DNA from: Bacillus haynesii
GTDB lineage: Bacteria; Bacillota; Bacilli; Bacillales; Bacillaceae
Direction of reading: 5' to 3'
NCBI RefSeq assembly: GCF_001969855.1
Contig: NZ_MRBL01000001.1
Location: forward strand, 1 to 64,000
DNA length: 64,000 nucleotides
Shown: piece after piece, positions 21,763-30,346 of the stretch
Layout of the letters: the number at the start of each line of letters is the position of its first letter
How positions within the stretch are numbered: the first letter of the stretch is position 1
Notes under the pieces: model-generated
The model's database searches: none
Told to the model about the DNA's origin: nothing
The model's input: the letters and a program-made list of their open reading frames with translations, nothing else
Translations under genes and position numbers: made by a program

Positions 21763-22155
21763 TTGGAAATGACAGACAGCATGAAAAAATCGCTTGATGC
21801 GATTGCAAAATGGGGAAAAGTAACCGGAGTTTTTATGATTATCGCCGGAGGCATCTATGCCTTTTTCGGAATTTCTTTGCTTATCATCGGAGCGGCTCCA
21901 GGTGTGCTGATGATTTTTTCGGGGATCTACCTTCTAAAATCGGCAAACGCCGCTCAGAAAATGAGTCATGACATGCCGCAAGAACCGCATGAAGCCTTGC
22001 TTGATAACTATGTGAAGTTTATGAAATGGCAATTTTTCTACTTACTATCGAATATTGTGATCTTCATTTTATGCATCGTCGTCTTTTTCTTCCTGATCTT
22101 TTTAGGTGTTCTTGCCGATTCATACAGCGGGTATGACCCTTATTATTACGAATGA
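21763..22155 (+). CDS. Small membrane protein, DUF5362-like
   Basis: Protein of 130 residues with two adjacent N-terminal membrane segments (about 20-38 and 40-58), a hydrophilic middle (KMSHDMPQEPHEALLDNYVKFMKWQ) and a strongly hydrophobic third segment (about 92-118). It ends in an acidic, tyrosine-rich tail (YDPYYYE). This layout recalls DUF5362 proteins of Bacillus; function unknown. The start is uncertain: TTG at 21763 and ATG at 21769 are both possible, and the purine-rich site AGGGAAGG lies rather far upstream. A strong terminator follows directly. Confidence 0.75.
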   Translation: MEMTDSMKKSLDAIAKWGKVTGVFMIIAGGIYAFFGISLLIIGAAPGVLMIFSGIYLLKSANAAQKMSHDMPQEPHEALLDNYVKFMKWQFFYLLSNIVIFILCIVVFFFLIFLGVLADSYSGYDPYYYE

Positions 22156-22160
22156 TAATC

Positions 22161-22198
22161 AAAAGCCTGTCTCGGGAATTGATCCGAGACAGGCTTTT
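22161..22198. terminator. Bidirectional terminator
   Basis: AAAAGCCTGTCTCGG and its exact complement enclose an eight-base loop, flanked by A and T runs. It lies between the convergent genes ending at 22155 and 22200. Confidence 0.93.
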
Positions 22199-22199
22199 A

Positions 22200-22841
22200 T
22201 TATTCGGCTTCCCCGACAACAGTGAAACGCTCATTGATGTGCTCGCCTTTTTCAGCCTCGTCTACCACTGCAATGGCATAGTCTGCATAGCTGATGTAGC
22301 TTTCTCCGGCGGTGTTTACGATCAAGTTTTCCTGACCTTTTTGATATGAACCTGTTCGCTTTCCTTCCGGATTGAAAAATGCCGCCGGGCTGATGAACGT
22401 CCATTTCAGTCCCTCCGCTTCTTTCAAATCCTGAAGGTTCTGCCCCTGGTTTTTGGCCGTCGGCAAGTATTCTTTAGGAAACTCAGGCGTATTGTACAGC
22501 TGGGTTGTTTTTTCTTTATCGACATAAAGGCTGCCTGCCCCGCCTACGACGATTAATCTTGTTTCAGGAACCTGCTTAAACATTTCGATCAGCTTTCTTC
22601 CAGCTTCAACATGGAGATGCTCCTGCCCTGGGGCCGCGCCGAACGCATTGACGACAACGTCGAGTCCTTTGATGTCTGCCGCTGTCAGGTCGAAAATGTC
22701 TTTTTCAATGACAGCTGCACTGCTGTTCGCCACTTTTGACGCACTTCTGACAATTGCCGTCACTTCGTGTCCTCTTTCTGATGCTTCTTTTAAAATCATG
22801 CTGCCCGCTTGACCGCTTGCACCGATAATACCGATTTTCAT
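22200..22841 (-). CDS. ywnB: NAD(P)-binding oxidoreductase-like protein YwnB
   Basis: Atypical SDR / NmrA-like protein of 213 residues with N-terminal dinucleotide-binding motif GASGQAG (residues 7-13 of MKIGIIGASGQAG). VVGGAGSLYVD and an FFNPEG segment follow, as in BVR-B-like reductases. Length and sequence match B. subtilis YwnB. ATG 22841 has the site GGAGGA; the frame extends to 22877 without support. It lies behind the Rrf2-type repressor gene ywnA, and a GTAAC-N7-GTTAC palindrome sits at 22870-22888, so YwnA control is likely. The substrate is unknown. Confidence 0.88.
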   Translation of the reverse strand: MKIGIIGASGQAGSMILKEASERGHEVTAIVRSASKVANSSAAVIEKDIFDLTAADIKGLDVVVNAFGAAPGQEHLHVEAGRKLIEMFKQVPETRLIVVGGAGSLYVDKEKTTQLYNTPEFPKEYLPTAKNQGQNLQDLKEAEGLKWTFISPAAFFNPEGKRTGSYQKGQENLIVNTAGESYISYADYAIAVVDEAEKGEHINERFTVVGEAE

Positions 22842-22869
22842 AATCGCTTCCTCCAATAATTTAAGTATT

Positions 22870-22888
22870 TGTAACAAAATTCGTTACA
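22870..22888 (-). promoter_or_regulatory. Candidate YwnA operator upstream of ywnB
   Basis: TGTAACAAAATTCGTTACA is a near-perfect palindrome of the form TGTAAY-N7-GTTACA. It has the same layout as the site at 23334-23352 and lies 29 bases upstream of the ywnB start. Confidence 0.6.
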
Positions 22889-22915
22889 TGTTGATGATGA
22901 AACATCATCTCTTGT

Positions 22916-23317
22916 TTAAAAGAGATGAGTTAAGACGTCTTTAAGAGACTTGCTGGCCAATTCGTTCTCCATCGCCTGCTGAACGCTGTGAAACGTTTGA
23001 TCAAGCGTTGTTTGAATTTGTCTTCCAACCGGACAGTTTGGATTCGGCTTGTCATGAATCGCAAACAATTCCTCTTGCGGCTGAACCGCGCGGTAAATAT
23101 CCAGCAGAGATATATCTTCAGGATCTCTTTTCAGGGTTGCCCCGGCCACTCCAGGCCGCGACGTCAGAATACCGCCTTTTTTGAGCTGGCTGATCAGGCG
23201 CCTGATCACAACCGGGTTCGTATTGACGCTCCCTGCGATCATTTCCGAAGATTCCCGCGGATTTGCGGCGATTAAAGACAAAATATGAATGGCCACTGAA
23301 AGACGGGTGTTCACCAT
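22916..23317 (-). CDS. ywnA: Rrf2-family transcriptional regulator YwnA
   Basis: Regulator of 133 residues. The N-terminal winged helix-turn-helix (MVNTRLSVAIHILSLIAAN through VVIRRLISQLKKGGILTSRPGVAGATL) is of the Rrf2 family. Only one cysteine is present (in PNPNCPVGRQ), so this is not an iron-sulfur Rrf2 protein with three conserved cysteines but the YwnA/HypR type, where a single Cys can sense electrophiles or disulfide stress. It probably represses itself and ywnB. Start ATG 23317 with GGTGG upstream. Confidence 0.88.
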   Translation of the reverse strand: MVNTRLSVAIHILSLIAANPRESSEMIAGSVNTNPVVIRRLISQLKKGGILTSRPGVAGATLKRDPEDISLLDIYRAVQPQEELFAIHDKPNPNCPVGRQIQTTLDQTFHSVQQAMENELASKSLKDVLTHLF

Positions 23318-23333
23318 AAGTTTTCACCACCGA

Positions 23334-23352
23334 TGTAATTATTATAGTTACA
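23334..23352 (-). promoter_or_regulatory. Candidate YwnA operator upstream of ywnA
   Basis: TGTAATTATTATAGTTACA is a palindrome with one mismatch pair and the same TGTAAY-N7-GTTACA layout as the site before ywnB. It lies 17 bases before the ywnA start, where it would support autoregulation. Confidence 0.6.
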
Positions 23353-23491
23353 GGGGGAGTTTTTTGTCAACTCTTATCTTATCCTTAATGATCGGAAGAA
23401 TAAATGAAATTTTTCAAATCACCCTCACGTCTCACTTTGGAACTTTTTCACAGGCTCTTTCGTATTCATTGATGAAAGGAGTGTTTTTTCA

Positions 23492-23875
23492 ATGAAAGAG
23501 ATAGCAGAAGGAAAAGCAGCTTTGCATACCCGGCTTGAGCCGAATGAAGAGATCAGATCGATTATTCTGTGCGCTTATAACGCGAGGATGTATGCACAAT
23601 ACACCCCATACAGAGGCGTGCTTGCGGCCACTGACAGGCGGCTCATGTTTTATTCTTCTCTGTTTGGCGCCCCTTTTTACCTTGATATCCACTATGATAC
23701 CATCTCTTCGTTTCGCCGCGAAAAAGGGCTGGTAACAAGAGGCGATCATCTTGTCGTGATGAACAACGGGGATCGGGAAGCATTTCACTATTTTAGCGGC
23801 TGTGATCCTTTGGAATCATTCATCGAAGCCGTTCGCAAGCTAAAGAAACTGCCTGAAGATATGATGCATGTCTGA
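23492..23875 (+). CDS. Small PH-domain-like protein
   Basis: Soluble protein of 127 residues. The pattern GVLAATDRRLMFYSSLFGAPFYLDIHYDTISSFRREKG is typical of bacterial PH-like (YokE/bPH) domains, with alternating beta strands and the conserved TDRRLMF turn; an N-terminal helix and a C-terminal helix (PLESFIEAVRKL) complete the fold. The site AAAGGAG precedes ATG 23492. It stands alone, and no function is known. A GC-rich hairpin without a clear T run (23881-23910) follows the stop. Confidence 0.72.
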   Translation: MKEIAEGKAALHTRLEPNEEIRSIILCAYNARMYAQYTPYRGVLAATDRRLMFYSSLFGAPFYLDIHYDTISSFRREKGLVTRGDHLVVMNNGDREAFHYFSGCDPLESFIEAVRKLKKLPEDMMHV

Positions 23876-23912
23876 AAACGCCGGCTCCTGGATGTGCCCG
23901 CAGCCGGCATAC

Positions 23913-24392
23913 TCAGTTATTAATCTCGTACTTCTCCCCATACCTCAGCACTTTGTAAATTGCCATTCCATCAGAAAGATGATTTTCGGAATATCTCACG
24001 GGAATCAAAGCAAAAAATACATAATAGGTTGAAAAGTAAACAAACTGGTAGAAAAAAATATTTTCGGGTATGATGTCTTTGATAATCAGCAGATTGATCA
24101 TAAAAATAGACGCTAAATTAAACAGCGATCCGCCGGCATAAATCATCGCATTCGTAAAACGGTTATCGTATTTTAGATCTCCGTATTTGCAGAAGGAATC
24201 CATGAAGTAAACACTTCTGATTTGCACGGGGCCGATTTTCAGCAATTTTTTGCCCATCCCGATTTCGAGCGAAGATTTCCCGCCGAACAACACCGCCATC
24301 ACGCTGTGGCCCAAGACATGAAGCACCGACACGGCGGGAAAAACGATCAAGAACGACCAGAAGAATTTGACAATATCCTGCAGTCCGAACAT
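23913..24392 (-). CDS. Membrane protein resembling a degenerate M50 (site-2 protease) peptidase
   Basis: Protein of 159 residues with about four hydrophobic segments. The first holds HVLGH (His25, His29), at the place and spacing of the zinc motif HExxH of M50 intramembrane proteases, but with Val instead of the catalytic Glu. A second M50-like piece, ENHLSDGMAIYKVLRYG, lies near the C-terminus and could supply the third ligand Asp. The body between them (NAMIYAGGSLFNL) is also M50-like. It may be a zinc-binding pseudoprotease or only distantly related. Start ATG 24392 with AAAGGA. No partner gene is adjacent. Confidence 0.65.
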   Translation of the reverse strand: MFGLQDIVKFFWSFLIVFPAVSVLHVLGHSVMAVLFGGKSSLEIGMGKKLLKIGPVQIRSVYFMDSFCKYGDLKYDNRFTNAMIYAGGSLFNLASIFMINLLIIKDIIPENIFFYQFVYFSTYYVFFALIPVRYSENHLSDGMAIYKVLRYGEKYEINN

Positions 24393-24494
24393 TCAATCAT
24401 CCTTTCTGTTTCAGGCCATGTTTTTTAAAAAATTTCCGCTTTTCCCCCGTATCAAACCTGTCAATATGCAAGCCAAACCAGCCTCCGGAGCATG

Positions 24495-24530
24495 AAAAAA
24501 CCGCCCATCTTTTCAATGGACGGCGTTTTC
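24495..24530 (-). terminator. Terminator of fdhD-moaA
   Basis: CCGTCCAT / ATGGGCGG hairpin with one mismatch, followed on the minus strand by six T. It lies 13 bases past the moaA stop. Confidence 0.8.
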
Positions 24531-24542
24531 AGGAGCAGTCAA

Positions 24543-25568
24543 TTATCCTCCTATATAGGACATTTCAACTTTTTTCCGCGGAGCCGCTTTTGAAAGAGCG
24601 CGGTCGAGCGAATATTGGTCATCGCGATTCCGCCAGACCGTGCCGATCGCCTCAGCCAGCTCCTGATCGGTCTGCCCGCTTCTGATCAAGGTTCTTAAAT
24701 CAAACCCGCTTGATGCGAAAAGACATGTGAAAAGCTCGCCTTTTGCCGATAATCTTGCTCTGTTGCATGTGCTGCAAAAAGCATCGGATACAGAAGAGAT
24801 AAAACCGATTTCTCCTGAACCTTCCAGGTATCGGTACCGTTTGGCGACTTCTCCTTTGTAGTTCGGGTCGATCGGTTCAACCGGCATATCTTCATTGATG
24901 ATCCGGATGATATCCGCTTTTGTCACCACTGACTGACGGTTCCATTCATTTGTGTTCCCGACATCCATAAACTCAATAAATCGCAAAATATGGCCTTTTT
25001 CTTTGAAATAGCGGGCCATCGGCAAAATATCCTTTTCATTGACCCCTTTTTGGACGACCATGTTGATCTTGACGCCGAGTCCGGTCTCTTTCGCCGCTTC
25101 AATTCCGGCCAGCACCTTGCTGACGGAAACGCCTCTTCCGTTGATCGTTTTGAAGCGCTCATCATCCAGGGAATCCAGGCTGACCGTCACCCGTTTCAGC
25201 CCTGCTTTTTTCAGCTTGTCAGCGTAAACCGGCAGCAAAACGCCGTTCGTCGTCATCGCAATATCGCGAATCCCTTTGATGCCTGCAAGCTTCCCGACTA
25301 ATTCAGGCATATCTTTTCTCATCAGCGGCTCGCCGCCGGTAAGGCGGATTTTTTCCACCCCGAACTGATGAACAAACAGCTTGGCCAATCGTTCAAGCTC
25401 TTCAAAGGACAACAGTTCGCCTTTTGGCAAAAACGGATAATCCTGTCCAAAGATTTCGGCAGGCATGCAATACGTACATCTTAAGTTGCAGCGGTCGGTG
25501 ACAGAAATTCTCAAGTCCCGAAGCGGCCGGCTTTTCTGATCCAAAACTTGTTCACTGTTGGTGCTCAC
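24543..25568 (-). CDS. moaA: GTP 3',8-cyclase MoaA
   Basis: Radical SAM enzyme of 341 residues for the first step of molybdenum cofactor synthesis, GTP to 3',8-cH2GTP. The N-terminal SAM cluster motif is CNLRCTYC (Cys27, 31, 34), followed by the GGEP-type motif LTGGEPLMR. The second cluster site is [10 protein letters not shown] plus a later Cys in LFTCLF. The C-terminus ends in Gly-Gly, needed for GTP activation. Start is GTG 25568 with AAAGGAGG. It follows fdhD by 15 bases and supplies cofactor to the divergent molybdoenzyme at 27945. Confidence 0.95.
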   Translation of the reverse strand: MSTNSEQVLDQKSRPLRDLRISVTDRCNLRCTYCMPAEIFGQDYPFLPKGELLSFEELERLAKLFVHQFGVEKIRLTGGEPLMRKDMPELVGKLAGIKGIRDIAMTTNGVLLPVYADKLKKAGLKRVTVSLDSLDDERFKTINGRGVSVSKVLAGIEAAKETGLGVKINMVVQKGVNEKDILPMARYFKEKGHILRFIEFMDVGNTNEWNRQSVVTKADIIRIINEDMPVEPIDPNYKGEVAKRYRYLEGSGEIGFISSVSDAFCSTCNRARLSAKGELFTCLFASSGFDLRTLIRSGQTDQELAEAIGTVWRNRDDQYSLDRALSKAAPRKKVEMSYIGG

Positions 25569-25583
25569 GCCTGTTGCCTCCTT

Positions 25584-26375
25584 TTATGTTAACTGAATTC
25601 GCTCGTGATGCGTGTATACATTGAATGACCGGTTTCTCGCAAAACCAATCGTCATGATATTCAGCTCCTCCGCCATCTGAATGGCCAGCTCGGTTGGCGC
25701 CGACTTGGAAATGACCGCGGAAACCCCGATTTTCGCGGCTTTAAGCAGCACTTCCGAAGAAATTCTGCCGCTGAACACGATCAGCTTATCGCGCACAGGA
25801 ACCTGATGAAGCAAACAATATCCGTACAATTTATCAAGCGCATTATGCCTTCCGATATCAGATCTGACTGCAATCATCTTGTCGGTGCTGCACAAAGCGG
25901 CATTATGAACGCCCCCCGTATGGTGAAAAAGCTTGCTGTTTTTCTGCATGTCGCGCATCAGCTTCAAACAGTTCTCAGGCTTAATGGTCACGCCGTCAAT
26001 TGCCGTTTTTGCGGTTTTGACGTCCTGCTGGAAATAAAAATGCCGCCCTTTTCCGCAACAGGAGCCGATTACCCGCTTTGTGTAATCCTTCAGCTGCAGT
26101 TTTTTTGAGCTGACAAGATCGACATATGCGAACCCGAGACTTTCATCTATTGTAAACCTTTTAATCTCATTTTTAAATCGGATCACCCCTTCAGATGCGA
26201 GAAATCCGATCACCAGTTCTTCCAGGCTGTCCGGCGAACAAACAAGCGTGACAAATTCCTCGCCGTTCACCATGACAGTCAGGGGGAATTCCGTCGCCAT
26301 CTGATCTTCTTGCTGCGCCAGCTCTCCATTATCATAACGGAAAATTTTTCGGCTTGTTGTGATGTTTTTCCCCAT
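25584..26375 (-). CDS. fdhD: Formate dehydrogenase sulfurtransferase FdhD
   Basis: Protein of 263 residues that transfers sulfur from a cysteine desulfurase to the Mo-bis-MGD cofactor of formate dehydrogenases. It carries the functional cysteine pair in GSCCGKG (Cys106/107), and downstream the family motifs HHTGGVHNAAL, RSDIGRHNALDK and VFSGRISSEVLLKAAKIG. ATG 26375 is used; a frame up to 26414 adds residues outside the family. It forms a unit with moaA and is divergent from the transporter/molybdoenzyme pair. Confidence 0.94.
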   Translation of the reverse strand: MGKNITTSRKIFRYDNGELAQQEDQMATEFPLTVMVNGEEFVTLVCSPDSLEELVIGFLASEGVIRFKNEIKRFTIDESLGFAYVDLVSSKKLQLKDYTKRVIGSCCGKGRHFYFQQDVKTAKTAIDGVTIKPENCLKLMRDMQKNSKLFHHTGGVHNAALCSTDKMIAVRSDIGRHNALDKLYGYCLLHQVPVRDKLIVFSGRISSEVLLKAAKIGVSAVISKSAPTELAIQMAEELNIMTIGFARNRSFNVYTHHERIQLT

Positions 26376-26648
26376 GAATAACCCCGCCCCTTTGTTTCTT
26401 ATGTTTCTTATCATATCTATTACTATACTCGTCTATCATGCCGTTTCACAACTGTCAGGTCAAAATTGGAAGCTTCATCTTGTTGATTGCTTGAAAACAT
26501 GATATTATTTTTTAAAAGTTCGAAAAATATACACTTTTCAAACAGACTGCCCTTTCTTCACAACAACTCCTGAAACCGCTTTCAAATAATCGCTCCCCGG
26601 CAGCTTCTATCTTTATCACAGCCTTTCTTTTCCACAGGGGGTTCTCAC

Positions 26649-27911
26649 ATGAAAAAAGTGAAAAACAGGTGGCTCATTGCTTTATGTGCTGTAGGCATTC
26701 ATTTGTCAATCGGATCTGTATATGCATGGAGTGTCTTTACAAACCCGCTCGCTGAAACATTCGGCTGGAGCCTCAGCCAGATCAGCCTGACGTTCAGCAT
26801 CGCTATTTTATTTCTCGGGCTTTCAGCCGCATTTTTGGGACACTTCGTCGAAAAGCACGGCCCCAAAAAAGCAGGCATGCTCGCCGCTCTTTTCTTCGGA
26901 GCAGGCGTAACGTTTTCCGGCTTCGCCGTTCAGATCGGCTCCCTTCCCCTGCTTTATTTGTTTTACGGAGTCTTCGGGGGGATCGGACTCGGTGTCGGCT
27001 ATATTACACCGGTATCTTCGCTTGTTAAATGGTTTCCTGACCGCCGCGGCTTGGCCACAGGGCTTGCCATTATGGGTTTCGGATTTGCGGCCTTGATCAG
27101 CAGCCCGATCATGCAGAAGCTGATCTCAGCGGTCGGTATAGCCAATACCTTTTTTATTCTCGGCATCTGCTACTTTCTTGTGATGATGCTGTCTTCGCTT
27201 TACCTCGCTCCGCCGGAAGAAGGCTGGCAGCCTGAAGGATTTTCAGCCGGAAAAAGCGGAAGGGCACAAAACACTGATATTTCCCAGCTGACGGCAAATG
27301 AAGCGATTAAAACGAAACGCTTTTATTATTTATGGCTGATGCTTTTTATTAATGTTACGTGCGGAATCGCCATCATATCAATCGCTTCACCGCTGGCCCA
27401 GGAAAGTGCGGGCATGTCCGCCGCCGCTGCCGCCGCGCTCGTCGGCGTTTTGGGCGCATTTAACGGTTTGGGCCGCATCGGCTGGGCATCCGTATCTGAT
27501 TACATCGGACGGCCGAATACGTATACCGTCTTTTTCGCCATACAGCTGATCGCCTTTCCGCTTTTGCCGTTCATTTCCGACAAGGCCGTCTTCTCTGTTT
27601 TGATGGCGTTGATCTATACGTGCTATGGCGGGGGGTTCGCCGCAATCCCGGCTTATATCGGGGATTTGTTCGGAACAAAGCAGCTCGGTGCAATCCACGG
27701 ATACATTTTAACGGCTTGGGCGGCGGCAGGGCTTGCAGGCCCGATGTTCTCTTCTTGGGTACGCGATGCAACAGGAAGCTACAGCCAGAGCCTGACGGTT
27801 TTTGCGGCACTGTTCACCATCGGCCTGTTCGTTTCGATATTCATTAGAACCGACATTAAACAGTTGCGGAAAAAAGCGGCGGTTCATGTCTCAAACTCGG
27901 TAAAAGGATGA
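26649..27911 (+). CDS. MFS transporter of the oxalate/formate antiporter (OFA) family
   Basis: Twelve-segment transporter of 420 residues. The start (WLIALCAVGIHLSIGSVYAWSVF) and the segment WFPDRRGLATGLAIMGFGFAALISSPIMQ are typical of OFA permeases; GPKKAGMLAA is the MFS loop. The 3' neighbour, 33 bases on, is a formate-dehydrogenase-like molybdoenzyme, and fdhD/moaA are divergent, so formate or a related small carboxylate is the likely substrate. That is inference from context. ATG 26649 follows an AGGGGG site. Confidence 0.88.
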   Translation: MKKVKNRWLIALCAVGIHLSIGSVYAWSVFTNPLAETFGWSLSQISLTFSIAILFLGLSAAFLGHFVEKHGPKKAGMLAALFFGAGVTFSGFAVQIGSLPLLYLFYGVFGGIGLGVGYITPVSSLVKWFPDRRGLATGLAIMGFGFAALISSPIMQKLISAVGIANTFFILGICYFLVMMLSSLYLAPPEEGWQPEGFSAGKSGRAQNTDISQLTANEAIKTKRFYYLWLMLFINVTCGIAIISIASPLAQESAGMSAAAAAALVGVLGAFNGLGRIGWASVSDYIGRPNTYTVFFAIQLIAFPLLPFISDKAVFSVLMALIYTCYGGGFAAIPAYIGDLFGTKQLGAIHGYILTAWAAAGLAGPMFSSWVRDATGSYSQSLTVFAALFTIGLFVSIFIRTDIKQLRKKAAVHVSNSVKG

Positions 27912-27944
27912 TCTGGCAGTATCCGCTGGAAAGGAGAGAGGGTA

Positions 27945-30296
27945 ATGGGAAAAACAAAGCATCAAGGTCCGATGAAGCTGAATAAAAAGCCCGCGCCAAA
28001 ACTGTGGGCCTCTTGGGCGCCGATGGGACTCGGAAAGATAAAGCCAAAGCATATCAGAGATACGATGAAAACAGCGTGGGACAATAAAGACAACCTTTCG
28101 TACGCCTACAGAATTTTGACGCAAGGCGTGTGCGACGGCTGTGCGCTCGGTGTGTCCGGACTCCGCGATCAGACGCTCACAGGGCCTCATCTCTGCACGA
28201 CGCGGCTGAACGTCCTCCGCTTAAATACAATGCCTGCGATCGAGGACAAATGGCTGTCCGCCGACATCGAACAGCTGCGAAAGCTGGACAGCACCGAGCT
28301 GAGAAAGCTCGGACGCATCCCCTATCCGCTGTCGAGAAAAAAAGGAGAACGATCATTCTCGAGAATTTCTTGGGATGAAGCGCTCAGCCGAATCGCGGAC
28401 AAAATCAAATCGATTGATAAACGACAGCTTGCCTTTTATTTAACAGCCAGGGGTATTACGAATGAGGTCTACTATACGGCCGCAAAAGCGGCGCGGTTTA
28501 TCGGCACAAACAACATTGACAACGCCTCGCGGATCTGCCACTCGCCAAGCAAAACGGCTTTAAAAAGGTCCCTTGGTATCGGTGCCTCAAGCTGCAGCTA
28601 CCGAGACTGGATCGGGACGGATGTTCTCGTCTTCTGGGGATCTGTCGCCGCCAATAACCAGCCGGTGTCAACAAAATACATGTATGCCGCCAAAAAAGCG
28701 GGAACGAAAATCATTATGATCAACCCGTACCGTGAGCCTTCAATGGAGAAATACTGGATTCCATCGATACCTGAGAGCGCCCTTTTCGGCACCAAAATCA
28801 CCGATGATGTATACCAAGTCAATATCGGCGGCGACATTGCCTTTATGAACGGGGTGATGAAGCACTGGTTTGAAATGGAGCAGGAGGCTCCAGGGTCAAG
28901 CATTGACCGCGCCTTTATCGAAGCACACACAAACGGGTTCACTGAGCTTAAGCAGCATATCGAAAAACAAAATTGGAAGATGCTTGAAGAGTCGTCCGGC
29001 ATATCGAAAGATAGAATGAAAGAATTCGCCGTCTTGCTGGCTCGGGCGAAAACCGGCGTTTTCATTTGGAGCATGGGACTCACACAGCACCGTTTTGCAA
29101 CCGACAACATTTCACAGGTGGCAAATCTCGCCCTTTTACAAGGATTCATCGGCAGAAAGCATTGCGGCCTTATGCCGATCAGAGGGCACAGCGGTGTGCA
29201 GGGCTCTGGAGAAATGGGTGCCGATCCTTTCGTCCTTCCAGGCGGTGATTTTGACGAAGAGAACGCCGCACGGATCGAGAAGGTTTGGGGCTTCCGCATA
29301 CCGACTTGGCAAGGCGACACGATCGGCCAGACGATCGAAAACATGCTGCTGCCGAACGGAAGCGAAAGAAAAGTAAAAATGTTTTATACAAGCGGAGGCA
29401 ACTTTTTGGAGACGATGCCGAACCCCGATTTTATCAAAAAAGCATTACAGGAAGTTGAGGTGAGAGTCCATCAGGACATCATCTTCAATACTTCTACCCT
29501 TGTCGATGCCAAAGAGGAAGTCATCATTCTTCCTGCGATGACAAGGTATGAACAGCCTGGCGGAGGAACCTCGACCAGTACGGAACGGATGGTCTATTTC
29601 AGCCCCGAAATTAAAGGACCGCGCATCGAAGAGGCACGTTCAGAATGGGAAATTTATGTAGATCTTGCCAAACGGGTTCGACCCGAAGACAAAGAACTGA
29701 TCCATTTTGACGACGCTGCGGAAATCCGTGAAGAAATCGCTGCTGCCAACCGGAATTATGACGGGATTCAGCAGTTGAAAAAACGCGGAGATGTCTTTCA
29801 ATGGGGCGGCGCCTGGCTTTGTGAAGGCGGGATTTGTCCGACAGCAGACGGCAGGGGTAACCTGATCCCCGTCGATCTTCCTGAAAACAGACAAACGGAA
29901 GGATGCTTTCTCGTTACGACAAGGCGGGGAAAACAGTTCAATTCGATGATTTATAGTGAAAAAGATCCTTTCAATGCAGCAGATCGCCGGGATGTCATGA
30001 TCCATCCAAAAGATGCCGAGGAGCTTTATATTCAAGATGGAGAGGCGATCGTTCTGTTTAACCGCTACGGAACTTTCCAAGGACGGGCAAAATATGCCGG
30101 CGTACAACGCGGAAACACGGCGGTCTACTGGCCGGAAGGAAATGTCCTGATCCCTAAAGGCGTATACGAAAACCATGCCCGTATTCCGGAATACAACACG
30201 GCAGTCATGATTGAAAAGGCGGAGATTTTCCATTCAAGAAAAGATTCGCGCTATGCAGAAAAACGAATCGAAGAACTCGAAATGTCGACCGATTAG
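27945..30296 (+). CDS. FdhF/YdeP-family molybdopterin oxidoreductase
   Basis: Enzyme of 783 residues. Near the N-terminus it has CDGCALG (Cys63, Cys66) and a further Cys84, a family trait that may hold an iron-sulfur cluster. The Mo/W ligand is probably Cys198 in SRICHSPS, so this is a cysteine and not a selenocysteine enzyme. The C-terminal part is the molydop-binding domain (TTRRGKQFNSM, then FNRYGTFQGRAKY). It lacks the N-terminal ferredoxin domain of classical Bacillus FdhA (YjgC/YrhE types). Likely formate dehydrogenase-like, but YdeP proteins have no firm substrate. Site GGAGAG precedes the ATG. Confidence 0.87.
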   Translation: MGKTKHQGPMKLNKKPAPKLWASWAPMGLGKIKPKHIRDTMKTAWDNKDNLSYAYRILTQGVCDGCALGVSGLRDQTLTGPHLCTTRLNVLRLNTMPAIEDKWLSADIEQLRKLDSTELRKLGRIPYPLSRKKGERSFSRISWDEALSRIADKIKSIDKRQLAFYLTARGITNEVYYTAAKAARFIGTNNIDNASRICHSPSKTALKRSLGIGASSCSYRDWIGTDVLVFWGSVAANNQPVSTKYMYAAKKAGTKIIMINPYREPSMEKYWIPSIPESALFGTKITDDVYQVNIGGDIAFMNGVMKHWFEMEQEAPGSSIDRAFIEAHTNGFTELKQHIEKQNWKMLEESSGISKDRMKEFAVLLARAKTGVFIWSMGLTQHRFATDNISQVANLALLQGFIGRKHCGLMPIRGHSGVQGSGEMGADPFVLPGGDFDEENAARIEKVWGFRIPTWQGDTIGQTIENMLLPNGSERKVKMFYTSGGNFLETMPNPDFIKKALQEVEVRVHQDIIFNTSTLVDAKEEVIILPAMTRYEQPGGGTSTSTERMVYFSPEIKGPRIEEARSEWEIYVDLAKRVRPEDKELIHFDDAAEIREEIAAANRNYDGIQQLKKRGDVFQWGGAWLCEGGICPTADGRGNLIPVDLPENRQTEGCFLVTTRRGKQFNSMIYSEKDPFNAADRRDVMIHPKDAEELYIQDGEAIVLFNRYGTFQGRAKYAGVQRGNTAVYWPEGNVLIPKGVYENHARIPEYNTAVMIEKAEIFHSRKDSRYAEKRIEELEMSTD

Positions 30297-30309
30297 CTTA
30301 ATAGAAGGT

Positions 30310-30332
30310 CGGGACGGCACTGCTGCCGTCCC
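30310..30332. terminator. Hairpin between convergent genes
   Basis: Perfect stem GGGACGGCA / TGCCGTCCC with a short loop between the molybdoenzyme gene and ywmD. T runs on both sides are weak, but the position suits a bidirectional terminator. Confidence 0.6.
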
Positions 30333-30346
30333 GCTCTCGTATGGAG

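Noticed and set aside
22150-22160. TGATAATC near 22154 as a Fur half site
   Set aside because: Only one half is present, it overlaps the stop of the upstream gene and is not near a promoter.
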